Below, piece by piece: positions 1 through 9,004 of a stretch of 64,000 nucleotides of DNA. The notes below the pieces were generated by a model that saw only the letters and a program-made list of their open reading frames with translations, was not told the DNA's origin and did not search any database. A program made the position numbers and the translations under genes. The first letter of the stretch is position 1. Every line of letters starts with the position of its first letter. The stretch is taken from the NCBI GenBank assembly GCA_035275065.1, contig DATENM010000027.1, positions 17,498 to 81,497 of the forward strand, given 5' to 3'. Source of the DNA: Blastocatellia bacterium. Lineage in GTDB: Bacteria; Acidobacteriota; Blastocatellia; UBA7656.

Positions 1-334
1 GCTCCCAGATAATGCTGATGCCGTAGAAGATCGCTACAAAGAGGACGCTCTGGGCGAGGATGCCGGGGGCGAGAAAATCGCGGTAGGCGATCTCGCCGGT
101 TGGAATGGCGCGGGCGCGGGTCAGGACTTCACCGAATAAGACGAACCACAAGACCGGCTGCGCCGCGCGTGTCAGCAACTCTGTGAAGTCGTGGCGCAGC
201 TTGCGCACCTCAAGCTCGGCAATCGCCAGCGTTTTATTGACGAAGCCCTTGAGGCTGGCAGACGGACTCAGACGCGCAGCCGCAGCGACGCTATCCCAGT
301 CGTCGGGCCGCGCGCCTTCCTCTTGAAGTCTCAC
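1..334 (-). CDS. ABC-2 type transporter permease, N-terminal part (cut by window start)
   Basis: Membrane permease of an ABC exporter of the DrrB/ABC-2 kind; only about the first 111 residues are inside the window. Reading the minus strand from a GTG at 334 gives a hydrophilic N-terminus, then an amphipathic stretch with ELEVRKLRHDFTELLTRAAQP and the first membrane helix (VLWFVLFGE), followed by the APGILAQSVLF segment typical of ABC-2 permeases. The GTG lies inside the 3' end of the ATPase gene (44-nt overlap, different frame), which suggests translational coupling. Substrate unknown; DrrAB-like pairs export drugs, lipids or polysaccharides. The start is inferred and no strong Shine-Dalgarno sequence was confirmed. 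Confidence 0.75.
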   Translation of the reverse strand, partial: MRLQEEGARPDDWDSVAAAARLSPSASLKGFVNKTLAIAELEVRKLRHDFTELLTRAAQPVLWFVLFGEVLTRARAIPTGEIAYRDFLAPGILAQSVLFVAIFYGISIIWE

Positions 335-1088
335 GATAGCCGCTCCCCGATTCCAGGCTGTCGCCTGCAAAGTGAATGAAGACTTCGCCCAGCGTCGCCT
401 CCGGTTTCCCGATGACGGCTTTAAGGCGAGCCGGCGTGTCGGCGATCACCACCTTGCCCCGATGCATGATGGCGATACGATTGCACAGGTGATCCGCTTC
501 TTCCATGTCGTGCGTCGTCAGAAAAATCGTCGTGCCATATTCGTCGCGCAGCCGCTCGATATGCCGCCAGACCGCCTGACGCGCCAGCGGGTCGAGTCCG
601 CCCGTCGGCTCGTCAAGAAACAACAGGCGCGGGCGGTGCAGAGTGGATTGAGCAATCTCAAGACGGCGGATCATGCCGCCTGAGTATTGCCTGACCAGTT
701 TGTCGGCGGCCTCGGTCAGTCCGACCATTTGTAATGCTTCTGACAATCGCGCCTCTCGCAGTCGTGGCGGAATGTCGTAGAGCTTGGCGAAGATTAGCAG
801 GTTTTCGTACCCCGTGAGCGAGCCATCAACCGAGACGAGCTGCGGAACATAGCCGATCAAGCGCCGCACGGCACCCGACTGTTTCAGCACGTCCAGCCCG
901 GCGATTGATGCTTGGCCTGATGTCGGCGGCAGCAGTGTGGTCAACATCTTGATGACGGTCGTCTTGCCGGCGCCGTTTGGCCCCAGCAGGCCAAACGCCT
1001 CGCCCGGCTCTATCGCGATTGTCAGGCCATCAACCGCCGTGAGCTTGCCATATTTTCGAGTGAGCGCCGATGTTTCGATTACCTTCAT
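291..1088 (-). CDS. ABC transporter ATP-binding protein (DrrA-like)
   Basis: Cytoplasmic ATPase that powers the ABC-2 permease encoded just downstream. All nucleotide-binding motifs are present: Walker A GPNGAGKTT, Q-loop region YVPQLVS, signature YSGGM, Walker B LLFLDEP followed by TGGLD, and the switch histidine in TTHDMEEAD. About 265 residues with the start at the ATG at 1088 (protein begins MKVIETSALTRKYG), where homologues of this family usually begin; the open frame continues upstream to 1196 but that extension has no family similarity. The C-terminus runs about 44 nt into the permease start. DrrA-type drug or lipid export is likely but the substrate cannot be read from sequence. Confidence 0.9.
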   Translation of the reverse strand: MKVIETSALTRKYGKLTAVDGLTIAIEPGEAFGLLGPNGAGKTTVIKMLTTLLPPTSGQASIAGLDVLKQSGAVRRLIGYVPQLVSVDGSLTGYENLLIFAKLYDIPPRLREARLSEALQMVGLTEAADKLVRQYSGGMIRRLEIAQSTLHRPRLLFLDEPTGGLDPLARQAVWRHIERLRDEYGTTIFLTTHDMEEADHLCNRIAIMHRGKVVIADTPARLKAVIGKPEATLGEVFIHFAGDSLESGSGYRETSRGRRAARRLG

Positions 1089-1224
1089 CCTGGGTCTCGC
1101 GCGAGGCGTCTGCGTCAGTTCGGTTTGCAAACGACCCTGCGAGCCTAATGGATTGCGCGGACTTTTCGCAACCGTATCGAGGCGGCAGCGCTCCATCGGA
1201 ACTGTAATTGGCTTAACAGTACAC

Positions 1225-1354
1225 AGGGCCTATTCATTCTCGAATAGCCATCGGATATAAACCGCCAAGACGCCAAGACCGCCAAGAGAACACAAAGTTC
1301 CTCTTGGCGGTCTTGGCGTCTTGGCGGTTCAAGTCTGGAGAATGAATAGACCCT
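1225..1354. repeat. Intergenic nested inverted repeat built of CGCCAAGA words
   Basis: Two 29-nt arms (1260-1288 and 1301-1329) are perfect reverse complements around a 12-nt spacer. Each arm is made of the word GCCAAGA repeated at 8- and 9-nt steps. An outer pair of arms (1225-1241 and 1338-1354, 16 of 17 matching) surrounds them. The element lies between the divergently transcribed ABC ATPase and MoSto genes. It could form a strong hairpin in either transcript. Its internal tandem structure suggests a dispersed genomic repeat rather than a simple terminator. Confidence 0.85.
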
Positions 1355-1372
1355 GAACAGTACAGCCCTTCA

Positions 1373-1401
1373 TTGCGTCCCCTGGTTTGCAATGCTATAC
1401 T
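1373..1401 (+). promoter_or_regulatory. Candidate sigma-70 promoter for the molybdenum storage genes
   Basis: TTGCGT (1373-1378), a 17-nt spacer, then TATACT (1396-1401), 62 nt upstream of the ATG at 1463. Spacing is ideal and the -10 box has five of six consensus bases. No riboswitch or operator was recognised in the short leader. Confidence 0.5.
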
Positions 1402-1462
1402 CAGCCCCCATCTTAGGTTTTAGGCAGAGCTTCATACGGATAAGGGAATAGCGTTAACTGTC

Positions 1463-3169
1463 ATGAGCAAAGACGACGAGGCATGGTCTGAGCCACCTGC
1501 CAATAGCAACTCTGAGTTGTTCGATACGCAGGCTGCCGGCTTTGACGAGCGCGCCGGGTTGTCTGCCGATGTTTGCCGACAGATCGCTCGCAAAGTGATT
1601 GAGCTTGGCGAGGTCGCACCGGAGGACCTGCTGCTTGAAATCGGCGCGGGCACCGGCCAGATCGGTCAATGGCTCGGCGCAAGGGCGCGCTATGTCGGCC
1701 TTGATCTGTCTGCCGGCATGCTTTTGGAATTCGCTCGCCGGTTAACCGGGAGCGAGGCCACAGGGACGCTGATTCAGGCGGATGCAAACCTGGCCTGGCC
1801 GGTTGTTGATGGCATGACGCGAGCCATTTTCGGCTCGCGGGTATTACACCTTCTCAATCCTCAGCGTGTCGCCGACCAGGCCACGCGCGTTGCTTCGCCC
1901 AAAGGCGCTACCTTGATCATCGGACGCATTAAGCGTCACCCCGACAGTGTTCGCGCGCGCATGGCGAGTGAGATGAATGAGCGGTTGCGCCGCCGTGGAT
2001 ATGAAACGCGCCGCGGAGAGCAAGGCGACCGGCAGCTTATCGAAGCGTGTTGCGAGCGCGGCGCTCAGCCCTTGCCGACTGTGACGGTGGCGTCATGGCA
2101 GTCATCCGGCAGCCCGCGCCAATCACTGGCGTCGTGGCGCTCGATACAGAAAATGGGTGGACTGCCGCTCGCCGCGCGATTGCGCAACCTGGTGCTTGAC
2201 GAATTAGAAGACTGGGCAAGGACAGTGTTTGGCGAGCTCGACGAGCCGGTGGCCTCGGAAGAGACTTACGTGTTAAAGGTTTTGCGCTTTCCGCCTTCAC
2301 CCGTCAAAAAGCGGTTGCTGGTCACCTCCCCCAAAGATAAAGAGCGATCACCTATGCAGAACGAACTTCTTACAGACCTCGGCAAATCGTTACTCGTTGG
2401 ATCGCTCGATGACGAGCGACTGATGGCACAGACCGGCGAGCCGCCGGCCGTCCAGATTTTGCCGGAAGCCAATGTGATTAAAGTCGGCGGCCAGAGCTTC
2501 ATTGATCGGGGCCGCGTCGCCGTCTTCCCGTTGATCGAGGAGATTGTCGCCAACCTCGGCCGCCATAAGATGATCATCGGCACGGGCGCGGGCACACGGG
2601 CGCGCCACGCTTACAGCGTCGGCCTCGACCTTGGATTGCCGACCGGCGTGCTGAGCGTGCTCGGCACCTTCGTCAGCATGCAGAACGCCCGGATGCTGAA
2701 TTACCTGCTCGCCAAGCATGGCATTCCGTTCATCGAGCCGGCGCAGTTCGCACAGTTGCCGCATTATCTGGCCGAGCGCGGGGCCGTCGTCTTCTTTGGT
2801 ATGCCGCCTTACATTTACTGGCATCAGAACCCTGCGCTGGGGCGCATCCCGCCGCACCGCACAGACACCGGCACGTACCTGGTCAGCGAAGTCTTCGGCG
2901 CGAAATCGATGATCTTCGTCAAAGACGAAGACGGCCTCTACACCGCCGACCCGAAGAAGGACCGCCACGCCCGCTTTATCCCGAAGATCACGGTGGCAGA
3001 GCTGGCGGAGCTTGACCTGCAAGACGTGGTCGTCGAGCGCAGCATTCTCGAACTGTTGCCGCGGGCGACCTATCGCCGTTCGATTCAGGTCGTGAACGGC
3101 CTGAAACCCGGCAACCTGACGCGGGCGCTCGATGGCGAGCACGTCGGCACGATCATTACCGCGGATTGA
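1463..3169 (+). CDS. SAM-dependent methyltransferase fused to molybdenum storage protein (MoSto) subunit
   Basis: A 568-residue two-domain protein. Residues about 1-280 look like a class I SAM methyltransferase: LLLEIGAGTGQIGQ is motif I (residues about 55-68), followed by the acidic GLDLSAGML loop. Residues from Met298 (nt 2354) onward are a complete amino-acid-kinase-fold MoSto subunit: KVGGQSFIDRG, IIGTGAGTRARH, VFFGMPPYIYWHQNP, GRIPPHRTDTGTYL and FVKDEDGLYTADPKK match the nucleotide and metal-cage segments of Azotobacter MosA/MosB. MoSto subunits are normally about 270 residues without a methyltransferase. The frame is open throughout. An internal ATG at 2354 follows AAAGAG, so a stand-alone MoSto product could also be made. 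The next gene encodes the partner subunit. Role: ATP-dependent storage of molybdate as polyoxomolybdate clusters; the methyltransferase substrate is unknown. Confidence 0.88.
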   Translation: MSKDDEAWSEPPANSNSELFDTQAAGFDERAGLSADVCRQIARKVIELGEVAPEDLLLEIGAGTGQIGQWLGARARYVGLDLSAGMLLEFARRLTGSEATGTLIQADANLAWPVVDGMTRAIFGSRVLHLLNPQRVADQATRVASPKGATLIIGRIKRHPDSVRARMASEMNERLRRRGYETRRGEQGDRQLIEACCERGAQPLPTVTVASWQSSGSPRQSLASWRSIQKMGGLPLAARLRNLVLDELEDWARTVFGELDEPVASEETYVLKVLRFPPSPVKKRLLVTSPKDKERSPMQNELLTDLGKSLLVGSLDDERLMAQTGEPPAVQILPEANVIKVGGQSFIDRGRVAVFPLIEEIVANLGRHKMIIGTGAGTRARHAYSVGLDLGLPTGVLSVLGTFVSMQNARMLNYLLAKHGIPFIEPAQFAQLPHYLAERGAVVFFGMPPYIYWHQNPALGRIPPHRTDTGTYLVSEVFGAKSMIFVKDEDGLYTADPKKDRHARFIPKITVAELAELDLQDVVVERSILELLPRATYRRSIQVVNGLKPGNLTRALDGEHVGTIITAD

Positions 3170-3189
3170 TTAATCGAAAGGGGAGATCA

Positions 3190-4020
3190 TTGAGCGAAAC
3201 GTCAAAGCCAACCGATGGGCGGCAACACCTCCAATCGCTGCTGATGCGCGAAAGCCTGCTCGATAAAGAGGTGCAGCGCGGCACAGAAACCCCCGTCTTC
3301 CGCATGCTCCCTGACGCCCATGTGCTGAAGATCGGCGGGCGTTCGGTCCTCGACGCCGGGCGCGAGGTCGTCTATCCGGTTGTTGACGCCCTGGCCGAAT
3401 GTCTGACGACCAAACGTTTGATCATCGGCACAGGCGGCGGCGCGCGCAGCCGCCACGTCTTCTCTATCGGCATTGACCTCGGCCTGCCGACCGGCGTGCT
3501 GGCGCAACTGGCGGCCGCCGACGCCCTGGCCAATGCCCACATCCTCGGCACACTGCTCGCCCCTCACGGGGTCGTCGCCATCCCGCCTGAAATCTTTGGA
3601 CACCTGTTGCCGCTTTTCATCAAGAGCGCGCCCGGCGTCATCTTCAATGGGGTGCCGCCCTTCTCACTCTGGGAGCATCCTCCGGCCACCGGGCGCATCC
3701 CGCCGCACCGCACAGACGCCGGCGTCTTCCTGCTCGCCGAATGCTTTGGCTGCGCCTCGCTGACGCTGGTTAAAGACGTGGATGGTTTGTACACCAGTGA
3801 CCCCAAGCGCGATTCGGGCGCGTCGCTGATCCGCGAAATCAGCGTCACAGAGATTCGCCAGCGCCAGTTTGAGACGCTCCCCTTCGACCGCGTCGTGCTT
3901 GACCTGCTCGACAACGCCAGGCTGCTGCGCTCGTTGCAACTGATCAATGGTCGCAAACCTGAGCTGATTGCCGCCGCGCTCAACGGCGAGCATGTAGGAA
4001 CGGTTGTTTACAAAGGGTGA
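3190..4020 (+). CDS. Molybdenum storage protein subunit (MosA/MosB-like, amino acid kinase fold)
   Basis: Second MoSto subunit, 276 residues, the usual family length. It shows KIGGRSVLDAG near the N-terminus, IIGTGGGARSRH, the hinge PPFSLWEHPPATGRIPPHRTDAG and LVKDVDGLYTSDPKR, clearly homologous to the C-terminal half of the preceding protein. MoSto is a heterohexamer of two related subunits, so the two genes probably supply the alpha and beta chains; which is which cannot be decided here. The start is TTG at 3190, with AAAGGGGAG 4 nt upstream (3177-3185). An in-frame TTG at 3166 overlaps the previous stop but has no better ribosome site. Co-transcribed with the fusion gene (20-nt gap). Confidence 0.9.
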   Translation: MSETSKPTDGRQHLQSLLMRESLLDKEVQRGTETPVFRMLPDAHVLKIGGRSVLDAGREVVYPVVDALAECLTTKRLIIGTGGGARSRHVFSIGIDLGLPTGVLAQLAAADALANAHILGTLLAPHGVVAIPPEIFGHLLPLFIKSAPGVIFNGVPPFSLWEHPPATGRIPPHRTDAGVFLLAECFGCASLTLVKDVDGLYTSDPKRDSGASLIREISVTEIRQRQFETLPFDRVVLDLLDNARLLRSLQLINGRKPELIAAALNGEHVGTVVYKG

Positions 4021-4033
4021 TCTATTCAGTCTA

Positions 4034-5764
4034 TCAACGCTTCTGGCGCTTCTGCATGGCGTACATCTTTTGAATCTCTGCGACGGTTGTGGCGTCTTCG
4101 GGGGACTTGTCCTCGCGGATGAAGCCGACGACGCGCGGGAAACGCAAGGCCAGCCCTTTGCCCGCGTCATCAAGCGCCGCCGTATGAACCGGCGAGCGTG
4201 TGATCTCGTCCGCCAGTATGGTGACGAGATGGCGCGGCTCGACCCAGACATCCGGCGACAGGCGCGAATCAACCCGCGCAGGCTTGTCGGTCACTGCCTG
4301 CTCGTCTAAGAGCTTTCTCAGCTTTATCCAGTTCGCCTCGCTGAGCCCGCTGCCGACTTTGCCGATGGTCTTGAAACTATCGGTCGCTTCGTCATAGGCC
4401 GCCGCGACGAATGAGCCGATCCCCAGGCGTGCGCGCATGCCGCGCCCACGCAGGTAGCCGACGATGATCGCATCAATGGTGTCGCTCAGCTCGCTTCCGT
4501 AGTTGCGCTTGAGCTTGATCCAGTTGTAATTTCTGCCGCCCGCCTGATAGGGCGAATCGAGCCGCTTGGCGATGATGCCTTCCTGACCGCCGCCCGTCTG
4601 TTCGTCGAAGAATTGCTGTAGGGCCTTGGCGCTGGCGACGATCTTTCGCTCGACAGGACGAATGCGGCCGTCGAAGCGGATCAGCTTTTCGAGCGCCAGG
4701 CGGCGCACCTCATAAGGCTTTGCCGTTTGATCCTTGCCGTCGGCGTAAAGCAGATCAAAGACAATGAAGGCCAGCGGCCAGGCTTCGGCCTTCTCGGCAA
4801 TCTTGTGCTTGCGCTTGCGCTGGACGGTGACTTGGAAAGGATAGAACTCGCCGGTCGCCTCGTTGAAGGCCATCGCCTCGCCTTCGATGATGGCGGTGCG
4901 AGCGTTAATCTGTGCGGCCACCGCGGCGGCCAGGTCGGGGAACATGTCGGTCAGGCGTTCGAGATTGCGCGAGAAGATTTCGGCTTTGCCGCCGCGCCAA
5001 TGAACCTGGCAGCGAAACCCGTCGAGCTTGGCTTCGACGGCGCAGCGCCCGAGCTTCTTAAAGATCGCTTCGGCGTCTGGCAACCGCTCGGCCAGCATCA
5101 TGCGAACGGGATTGCCGACCCGCACCCTGAACCGTTTCAGGCTACCGAGGCCATGCTCGCGCAGCGTCGTCAGCACAAGTCCGAGGTCTGAGCAGAGATT
5201 GTAAGCGCGCTCGATGACTTCGCGGGCCTGCCGACTGTCGTCTTGTGTGCGTGCGACGGCTTCAATGATCGTCGGGGTGCCGACGCCGAGGCGCAGACGC
5301 CCGACGGCAAACCGTACCAGATAGCGCGCCGCGTGCGAGGCCGTCGCCTTGAGCAAGGCCGCAAGTTTCTCAACCTTCTTTTCGCTGCTTCCAGAGCCCG
5401 TCATCCGGGCGATGTCGAGCAAGCCTTCGTAGGCGCGCAGCAAGGTCAGGCGGCTCTGTCGTTTCTTCGGCAAGAGCCCTTCGGCAACCAGCCCGAGGTC
5501 GCCTTGCTTTTTGTAAAGCTTGTTGACTTGCTCGGCTGATTTGCCGGTTACCTGGGCGATGGCGGCGGCGACCATGCGCTCGCCCATGCCGAGTTGTATG
5601 CCGGCGAAGGCGGGCGCGAGCTGCGCCTCCATCAGGTAGGCAATCGGGCCGATCTCTTCGGTCGTGGCTTTCTTATAGAGACTGCCGAGCAGATCGTACA
5701 TCGCCGCCCGCCCGCTCGCCTTCTCCAGCTTTTCAAGATAAATCGTCAACTCATCAAAACGCAT
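4034..5764 (-). CDS. lig: ATP-dependent DNA ligase (archaeal/eukaryotic type)
   Basis: Joins DNA nicks through a ligase-adenylate intermediate. The 576-residue protein has an N-terminal helical DNA-binding domain (about 1-210), then the adenylation domain with motif I EAKLDGFR (nucleophile Lys246), motif IV EGIIAKRLDSPY and motif V WIKLKRNY, then a C-terminal OB-fold. Length and order match archaeal LigB-type enzymes rather than the short NHEJ LigD ligases. Bacteria carrying these also have NAD-dependent LigA, so a repair role is likely. No Ku or end-processing gene lies nearby. It ends 13 nt from the convergent MoSto gene, with no evident terminator between. Confidence 0.93.
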   Translation of the reverse strand: MRFDELTIYLEKLEKASGRAAMYDLLGSLYKKATTEEIGPIAYLMEAQLAPAFAGIQLGMGERMVAAAIAQVTGKSAEQVNKLYKKQGDLGLVAEGLLPKKRQSRLTLLRAYEGLLDIARMTGSGSSEKKVEKLAALLKATASHAARYLVRFAVGRLRLGVGTPTIIEAVARTQDDSRQAREVIERAYNLCSDLGLVLTTLREHGLGSLKRFRVRVGNPVRMMLAERLPDAEAIFKKLGRCAVEAKLDGFRCQVHWRGGKAEIFSRNLERLTDMFPDLAAAVAAQINARTAIIEGEAMAFNEATGEFYPFQVTVQRKRKHKIAEKAEAWPLAFIVFDLLYADGKDQTAKPYEVRRLALEKLIRFDGRIRPVERKIVASAKALQQFFDEQTGGGQEGIIAKRLDSPYQAGGRNYNWIKLKRNYGSELSDTIDAIIVGYLRGRGMRARLGIGSFVAAAYDEATDSFKTIGKVGSGLSEANWIKLRKLLDEQAVTDKPARVDSRLSPDVWVEPRHLVTILADEITRSPVHTAALDDAGKGLALRFPRVVGFIREDKSPEDATTVAEIQKMYAMQKRQKR

Positions 5765-5859
5765 GATTTCCTCAAGTCAGCCGCCGGCATCCATCCGATG
5801 ATCAAGGGATAACTTCGAGATTGAATTGTCGCGTCCGGGGATAAAAATGTGATTGCCGC

Positions 5860-8775
5860 TTATGGGTCGGCGGTCGTACGTCGGCGATCATCATAAGAGG
5901 CAAGGCTGGCAATCGCGGCGATCAACTTTCTCGGCTCGGTCGGCTTGGGGAAGTAGTGTTGGAAGCCCGCGCTCAAGGCCCGCCGCCCTTCCTGTTCGCC
6001 CGCGTACCCGGTCAAGGCAATCGCAGGGATTTGCTTGCCCCGTTCTTGTGCGAGCCGCCGGGCCTTGGTTACCAGTGCGTAGCCGTCTTCATCCGGTAGA
6101 CCGATATCAGAGACGAGCACGTCGGGAATCCACTGCTCGACAATCTTTAATGCCTCGGAGGTGCGGGTTGCGGTTTTGACTTCAGCGCCATGCAAATCTA
6201 CAACGACGCGCAACATCTCCAGCGAATCCGGGTCATCTTCGACCAGCAGCAAACGTATGCCGAACAGCCGCCGCGCCGTGTCGCCCGGCGCGAGGGATTG
6301 ATCTGACGTCGGAGCCTGCGAATGGCTCGCCCTGGCGATCAGCGGCAGCGTGACGGTAAAGGTCGCGCCGCGCTGCGGGCCATCACTATGCGCTTCGACG
6401 GTGCCGCCGTGCAACGCTGTCAGGTGGTGAACGATGGCCAGTCCCAAACCGAGCCCCCCATGTCTTCGCGTCCGCGAGCTGTCGGCCTGCCGGAAGTGGT
6501 CAAAGACGTGCGGCAAGAATTCCGCTGGAATCCCTTCGCCATTGTCCTCGACGGTGAGCCGGGCGTTGCCCTCTATAGACTCCAGGCGGCTCACGACACG
6601 CCCGCCTTTAGGCGTGAACTTGATGGCATTCGACAAAAGATTGACGACGATCTGCTGGAGGCGCTCCGGGTCGCCAGCGATGATGCAGGCGGCGCAATCG
6701 GGAATGAACTCGATGTGTGTCTCCTTGGCGGCGGCTGCCGGGCGCACCATGTCAATCGCCGCCTGGACGATCTCGCCAAACTCGACGGGGGCGCTGTTCA
6801 GACGCAGCTTGCCGGTGATGATGCGCGACACGTCGAGCAAGTCATCAACCAGTTTCGCCTGTGCCCGCGCATTGCGCTCAATCGTCTCCAGCGCGCGCCC
6901 AACGTTCGACTCGTCGAGATTGCCCTGGCGCAGCAGTTGCGCCCAACCCATCATTGAGTTCAATGGCGTACGCAGTTCATGTGAAACGGTCGCGAGGAAT
7001 TCGTCTTTGACGCGGTTCGCGGTCTCTGCTTCGGCGCGCGCATCGTGCTCGCGCAAGAGCAATTGCTCGCGCTCGACTTCGACCCGCTTGCGGTCGGTGA
7101 TGTCGAGAAATACGCCGATGCAGCCGCGCACTTTGCCCTGCTCGTCTTTGAGCGGGATGGCGCGGCAGAGCTCATGAATCGCTGTGCCGTCGCTGCGAAC
7201 GATGGTCAGCTCTTCATCCAACATGGCGTGACCTTCGCGGCAGGCGCGCTGCATGGGCAATTCCGCCGAAGCCACTTCCTGGCCATTGCTAATGACCTTG
7301 AATGACAGGCCAAGGGCGGTTGAATGGCTCTTCGATAGGTTCTGCTGCTGCTCGCTGCCGAGCATGCGGGCAAACTCGCGGTTGCCCCAAATATCTTTGC
7401 ATTGCGGATCGAGCGCGATGCCGATGCCGATGGGCGCCGTGTCAATCAACGCCTGAAATTCCTCGATGCGACGCTGCAACTCGGAGTTGAGGTCTTTGAT
7501 CTGCGCCTCGGCGCGCTTGCTCTCGGTGATATCGCTCAAAGAGGCGACCCAACCGACGACGTTTCCGGTGGCGTCGCGTTCGGGTTTGTAGGCGACGCGC
7601 ATGAAGCGGCTGCCGACATCCCTGTAAGGCACTTCAGCCTCGTACTCAATCGCTTCGCCCTTTAACACCCTTTCGATGTAAGGAAGGATGGTTTTGTAAG
7701 CTTCTTCACCAATCACATCCGGGATGGATTGGCCAATGATCTGCTCAGGTCGCAAGCCGAATATATCGGCGTAGGCATGGTTGGCGAAAAGAAGGCGTTG
7801 GTCTCGGCTGCAATGAGTCAGCATGACCGGGGTAATGTCAGTGATCAGGCGAAGCTGACCCTGGTTGGCGCGCAAGGCTTCTTCGGCGTGGCGGCGCTCG
7901 CTGACGATGGCGGCAAGCACCAGTGTCATGATCGCCACTGCCGCGACGAAGACTTGCAGAATCAACAGGGACTCGTTCGGCGTCGGCTCAACGAACGGGC
8001 CGTTGCCGCTCCTTGTGCCCCAGACAGCTATCGTCGCCAGTATGGCAATCGTCGTCGTCGCGCCGCGCGGCCCGAACCGGAAGGCTGCCCACAGGAGGAA
8101 CGGCACGATCAAATGCTCTAAAGGGTAGCGGGCGATCCGCGGCAGCAGCCAGCCATCGAAGATGATGGCGGCGACGCTCGATGAGGAAGCGAGCAAGAGC
8201 AAGGCTTCACCAAGCCGCCTCAGTGACCAGCGCTCGGCCGGCCGGTCAAGCCAGGTCACCAGCAACGGCGTGACGACCAGCGCGCCGCCGCCATCACCGA
8301 GCCACCAGGTCAGCCAGAGCGCGCCGAAGTTATCCCACGACGCGCCGCCGAGGCAGAGGCTCAGGTTGCCGATAGTCGCGCTGACGACGGTGCTGATTGC
8401 CGCAATGACGACGAATTTCAAGATGTCGGGCGTGCGATAAAACGGGCTGCGACCGACAAAGCGGCGCAGCAGGAAGACCGCCGTAACCGCCTCCAGGGTG
8501 TTGCCGGCGGCGATGCCGCTAGCGGTGATCAAAGAAACATCGGTCGCCAAATTCACCAGCAGCGCGCCGACAGCTATCGCCGGCGCAATGCGATAGCCGA
8601 GCAGCCAGACGGCGGCGATGGCAACGCCGGTCGGCGGCCAGACGGGAGAAACATTGGCGTGAAGAAAGGCGAGCGATAAGCCCAGCCGCGCGGAGCCGAA
8701 ATAGACGGCGCAAACGGCCAGCAGCAACAGCGGGTAAAGGATTGGCCTGGATTTCGTAGCCGGCTCTCGGATCAT
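5860..8775 (-). CDS. MASE1 membrane hybrid sensor histidine kinase with C-terminal receiver
   Basis: A 971-residue sensor. Residues about 15-300 form a MASE1-type multi-helix integral membrane sensor (the NVSPVWPPTGVAIAAVWLLG segment is characteristic). Two PAS domains follow (about 305-420 and 430-560), then HisKA with ATVSHELRTPLNS (phosphorylatable His599), the HATPase domain with DNGEGIP and GGLGLGLAI, and a receiver domain with LLVEDDPD and acceptor Asp890 in SDIGLPDEDG. No separate response regulator is adjacent, so output may pass through the fused receiver or a phosphotransfer protein elsewhere. MASE1 ligands are generally unknown. The ATG at 8775 is the only plausible start near the membrane domain. 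Confidence 0.93.
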   Translation of the reverse strand: MIREPATKSRPILYPLLLLAVCAVYFGSARLGLSLAFLHANVSPVWPPTGVAIAAVWLLGYRIAPAIAVGALLVNLATDVSLITASGIAAGNTLEAVTAVFLLRRFVGRSPFYRTPDILKFVVIAAISTVVSATIGNLSLCLGGASWDNFGALWLTWWLGDGGGALVVTPLLVTWLDRPAERWSLRRLGEALLLLASSSSVAAIIFDGWLLPRIARYPLEHLIVPFLLWAAFRFGPRGATTTIAILATIAVWGTRSGNGPFVEPTPNESLLILQVFVAAVAIMTLVLAAIVSERRHAEEALRANQGQLRLITDITPVMLTHCSRDQRLLFANHAYADIFGLRPEQIIGQSIPDVIGEEAYKTILPYIERVLKGEAIEYEAEVPYRDVGSRFMRVAYKPERDATGNVVGWVASLSDITESKRAEAQIKDLNSELQRRIEEFQALIDTAPIGIGIALDPQCKDIWGNREFARMLGSEQQQNLSKSHSTALGLSFKVISNGQEVASAELPMQRACREGHAMLDEELTIVRSDGTAIHELCRAIPLKDEQGKVRGCIGVFLDITDRKRVEVEREQLLLREHDARAEAETANRVKDEFLATVSHELRTPLNSMMGWAQLLRQGNLDESNVGRALETIERNARAQAKLVDDLLDVSRIITGKLRLNSAPVEFGEIVQAAIDMVRPAAAAKETHIEFIPDCAACIIAGDPERLQQIVVNLLSNAIKFTPKGGRVVSRLESIEGNARLTVEDNGEGIPAEFLPHVFDHFRQADSSRTRRHGGLGLGLAIVHHLTALHGGTVEAHSDGPQRGATFTVTLPLIARASHSQAPTSDQSLAPGDTARRLFGIRLLLVEDDPDSLEMLRVVVDLHGAEVKTATRTSEALKIVEQWIPDVLVSDIGLPDEDGYALVTKARRLAQERGKQIPAIALTGYAGEQEGRRALSAGFQHYFPKPTEPRKLIAAIASLASYDDRRRTTADP

Positions 8776-8936
8776 CTGACTTCAAGGATTGAGAGCCGCT
8801 TAACCCGCGGCCCTGAACAGGAGATTGGTCACAATGCGATTTGCGTCCTCACCTGATTTTATCACTCTCGCGCTATCTTAGTAAAAGGCATCCTCAGCGG
8901 GCGGGGCAGGGAGTTCGCTTTGCCACCGCGAAGGAC
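8776..8936. other. Divergent intergenic gap without recognised gene
   Basis: This gap separates the minus-strand hybrid kinase from the plus-strand fad operon. Apart from the promoter and operator at its right edge, no open frame, RNA gene or repeat was recognised. Confidence 0.5.
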
Positions 8937-8965
8937 TTGCATCGGGGCAAGAAAAAATGTAAAAA
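8937..8965 (+). promoter_or_regulatory. Candidate sigma-70 promoter of the fad operon
   Basis: TTGCAT (8937-8942), a 17-nt spacer, then TAAAAA (8960-8965). The -10 box directly abuts the FadR-like operator, so a bound repressor would cover the transcription start. Confidence 0.55.
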
Positions 8966-8966
8966 G

Positions 8967-8984
8967 TGAATGAACCATCATTCA
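8967..8984. promoter_or_regulatory. FadR-type operator palindrome
   Basis: TGAATGA, the 4-nt spacer ACCA, then TCATTCA: two perfect 7-bp arms. Both arms are identical to those of the published Bacillus subtilis FadR (TetR family) operator consensus, and the total length of 18 bp also matches. It lies between the -10 box and the first gene of a beta-oxidation operon whose first product is a TetR-family protein, so autorepression relieved by acyl-CoA is the natural reading. Confidence 0.8.
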
Positions 8985-9004
8985 TTTTTTGGAAAGGATC
9001 AACG

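Noticed and set aside
8966..9004. GTG at 8966 as the start of the TetR gene
   Set aside because: It lies inside the operator palindrome and lacks a ribosome site; ATG 9005 has GGAAAGGA upstream.
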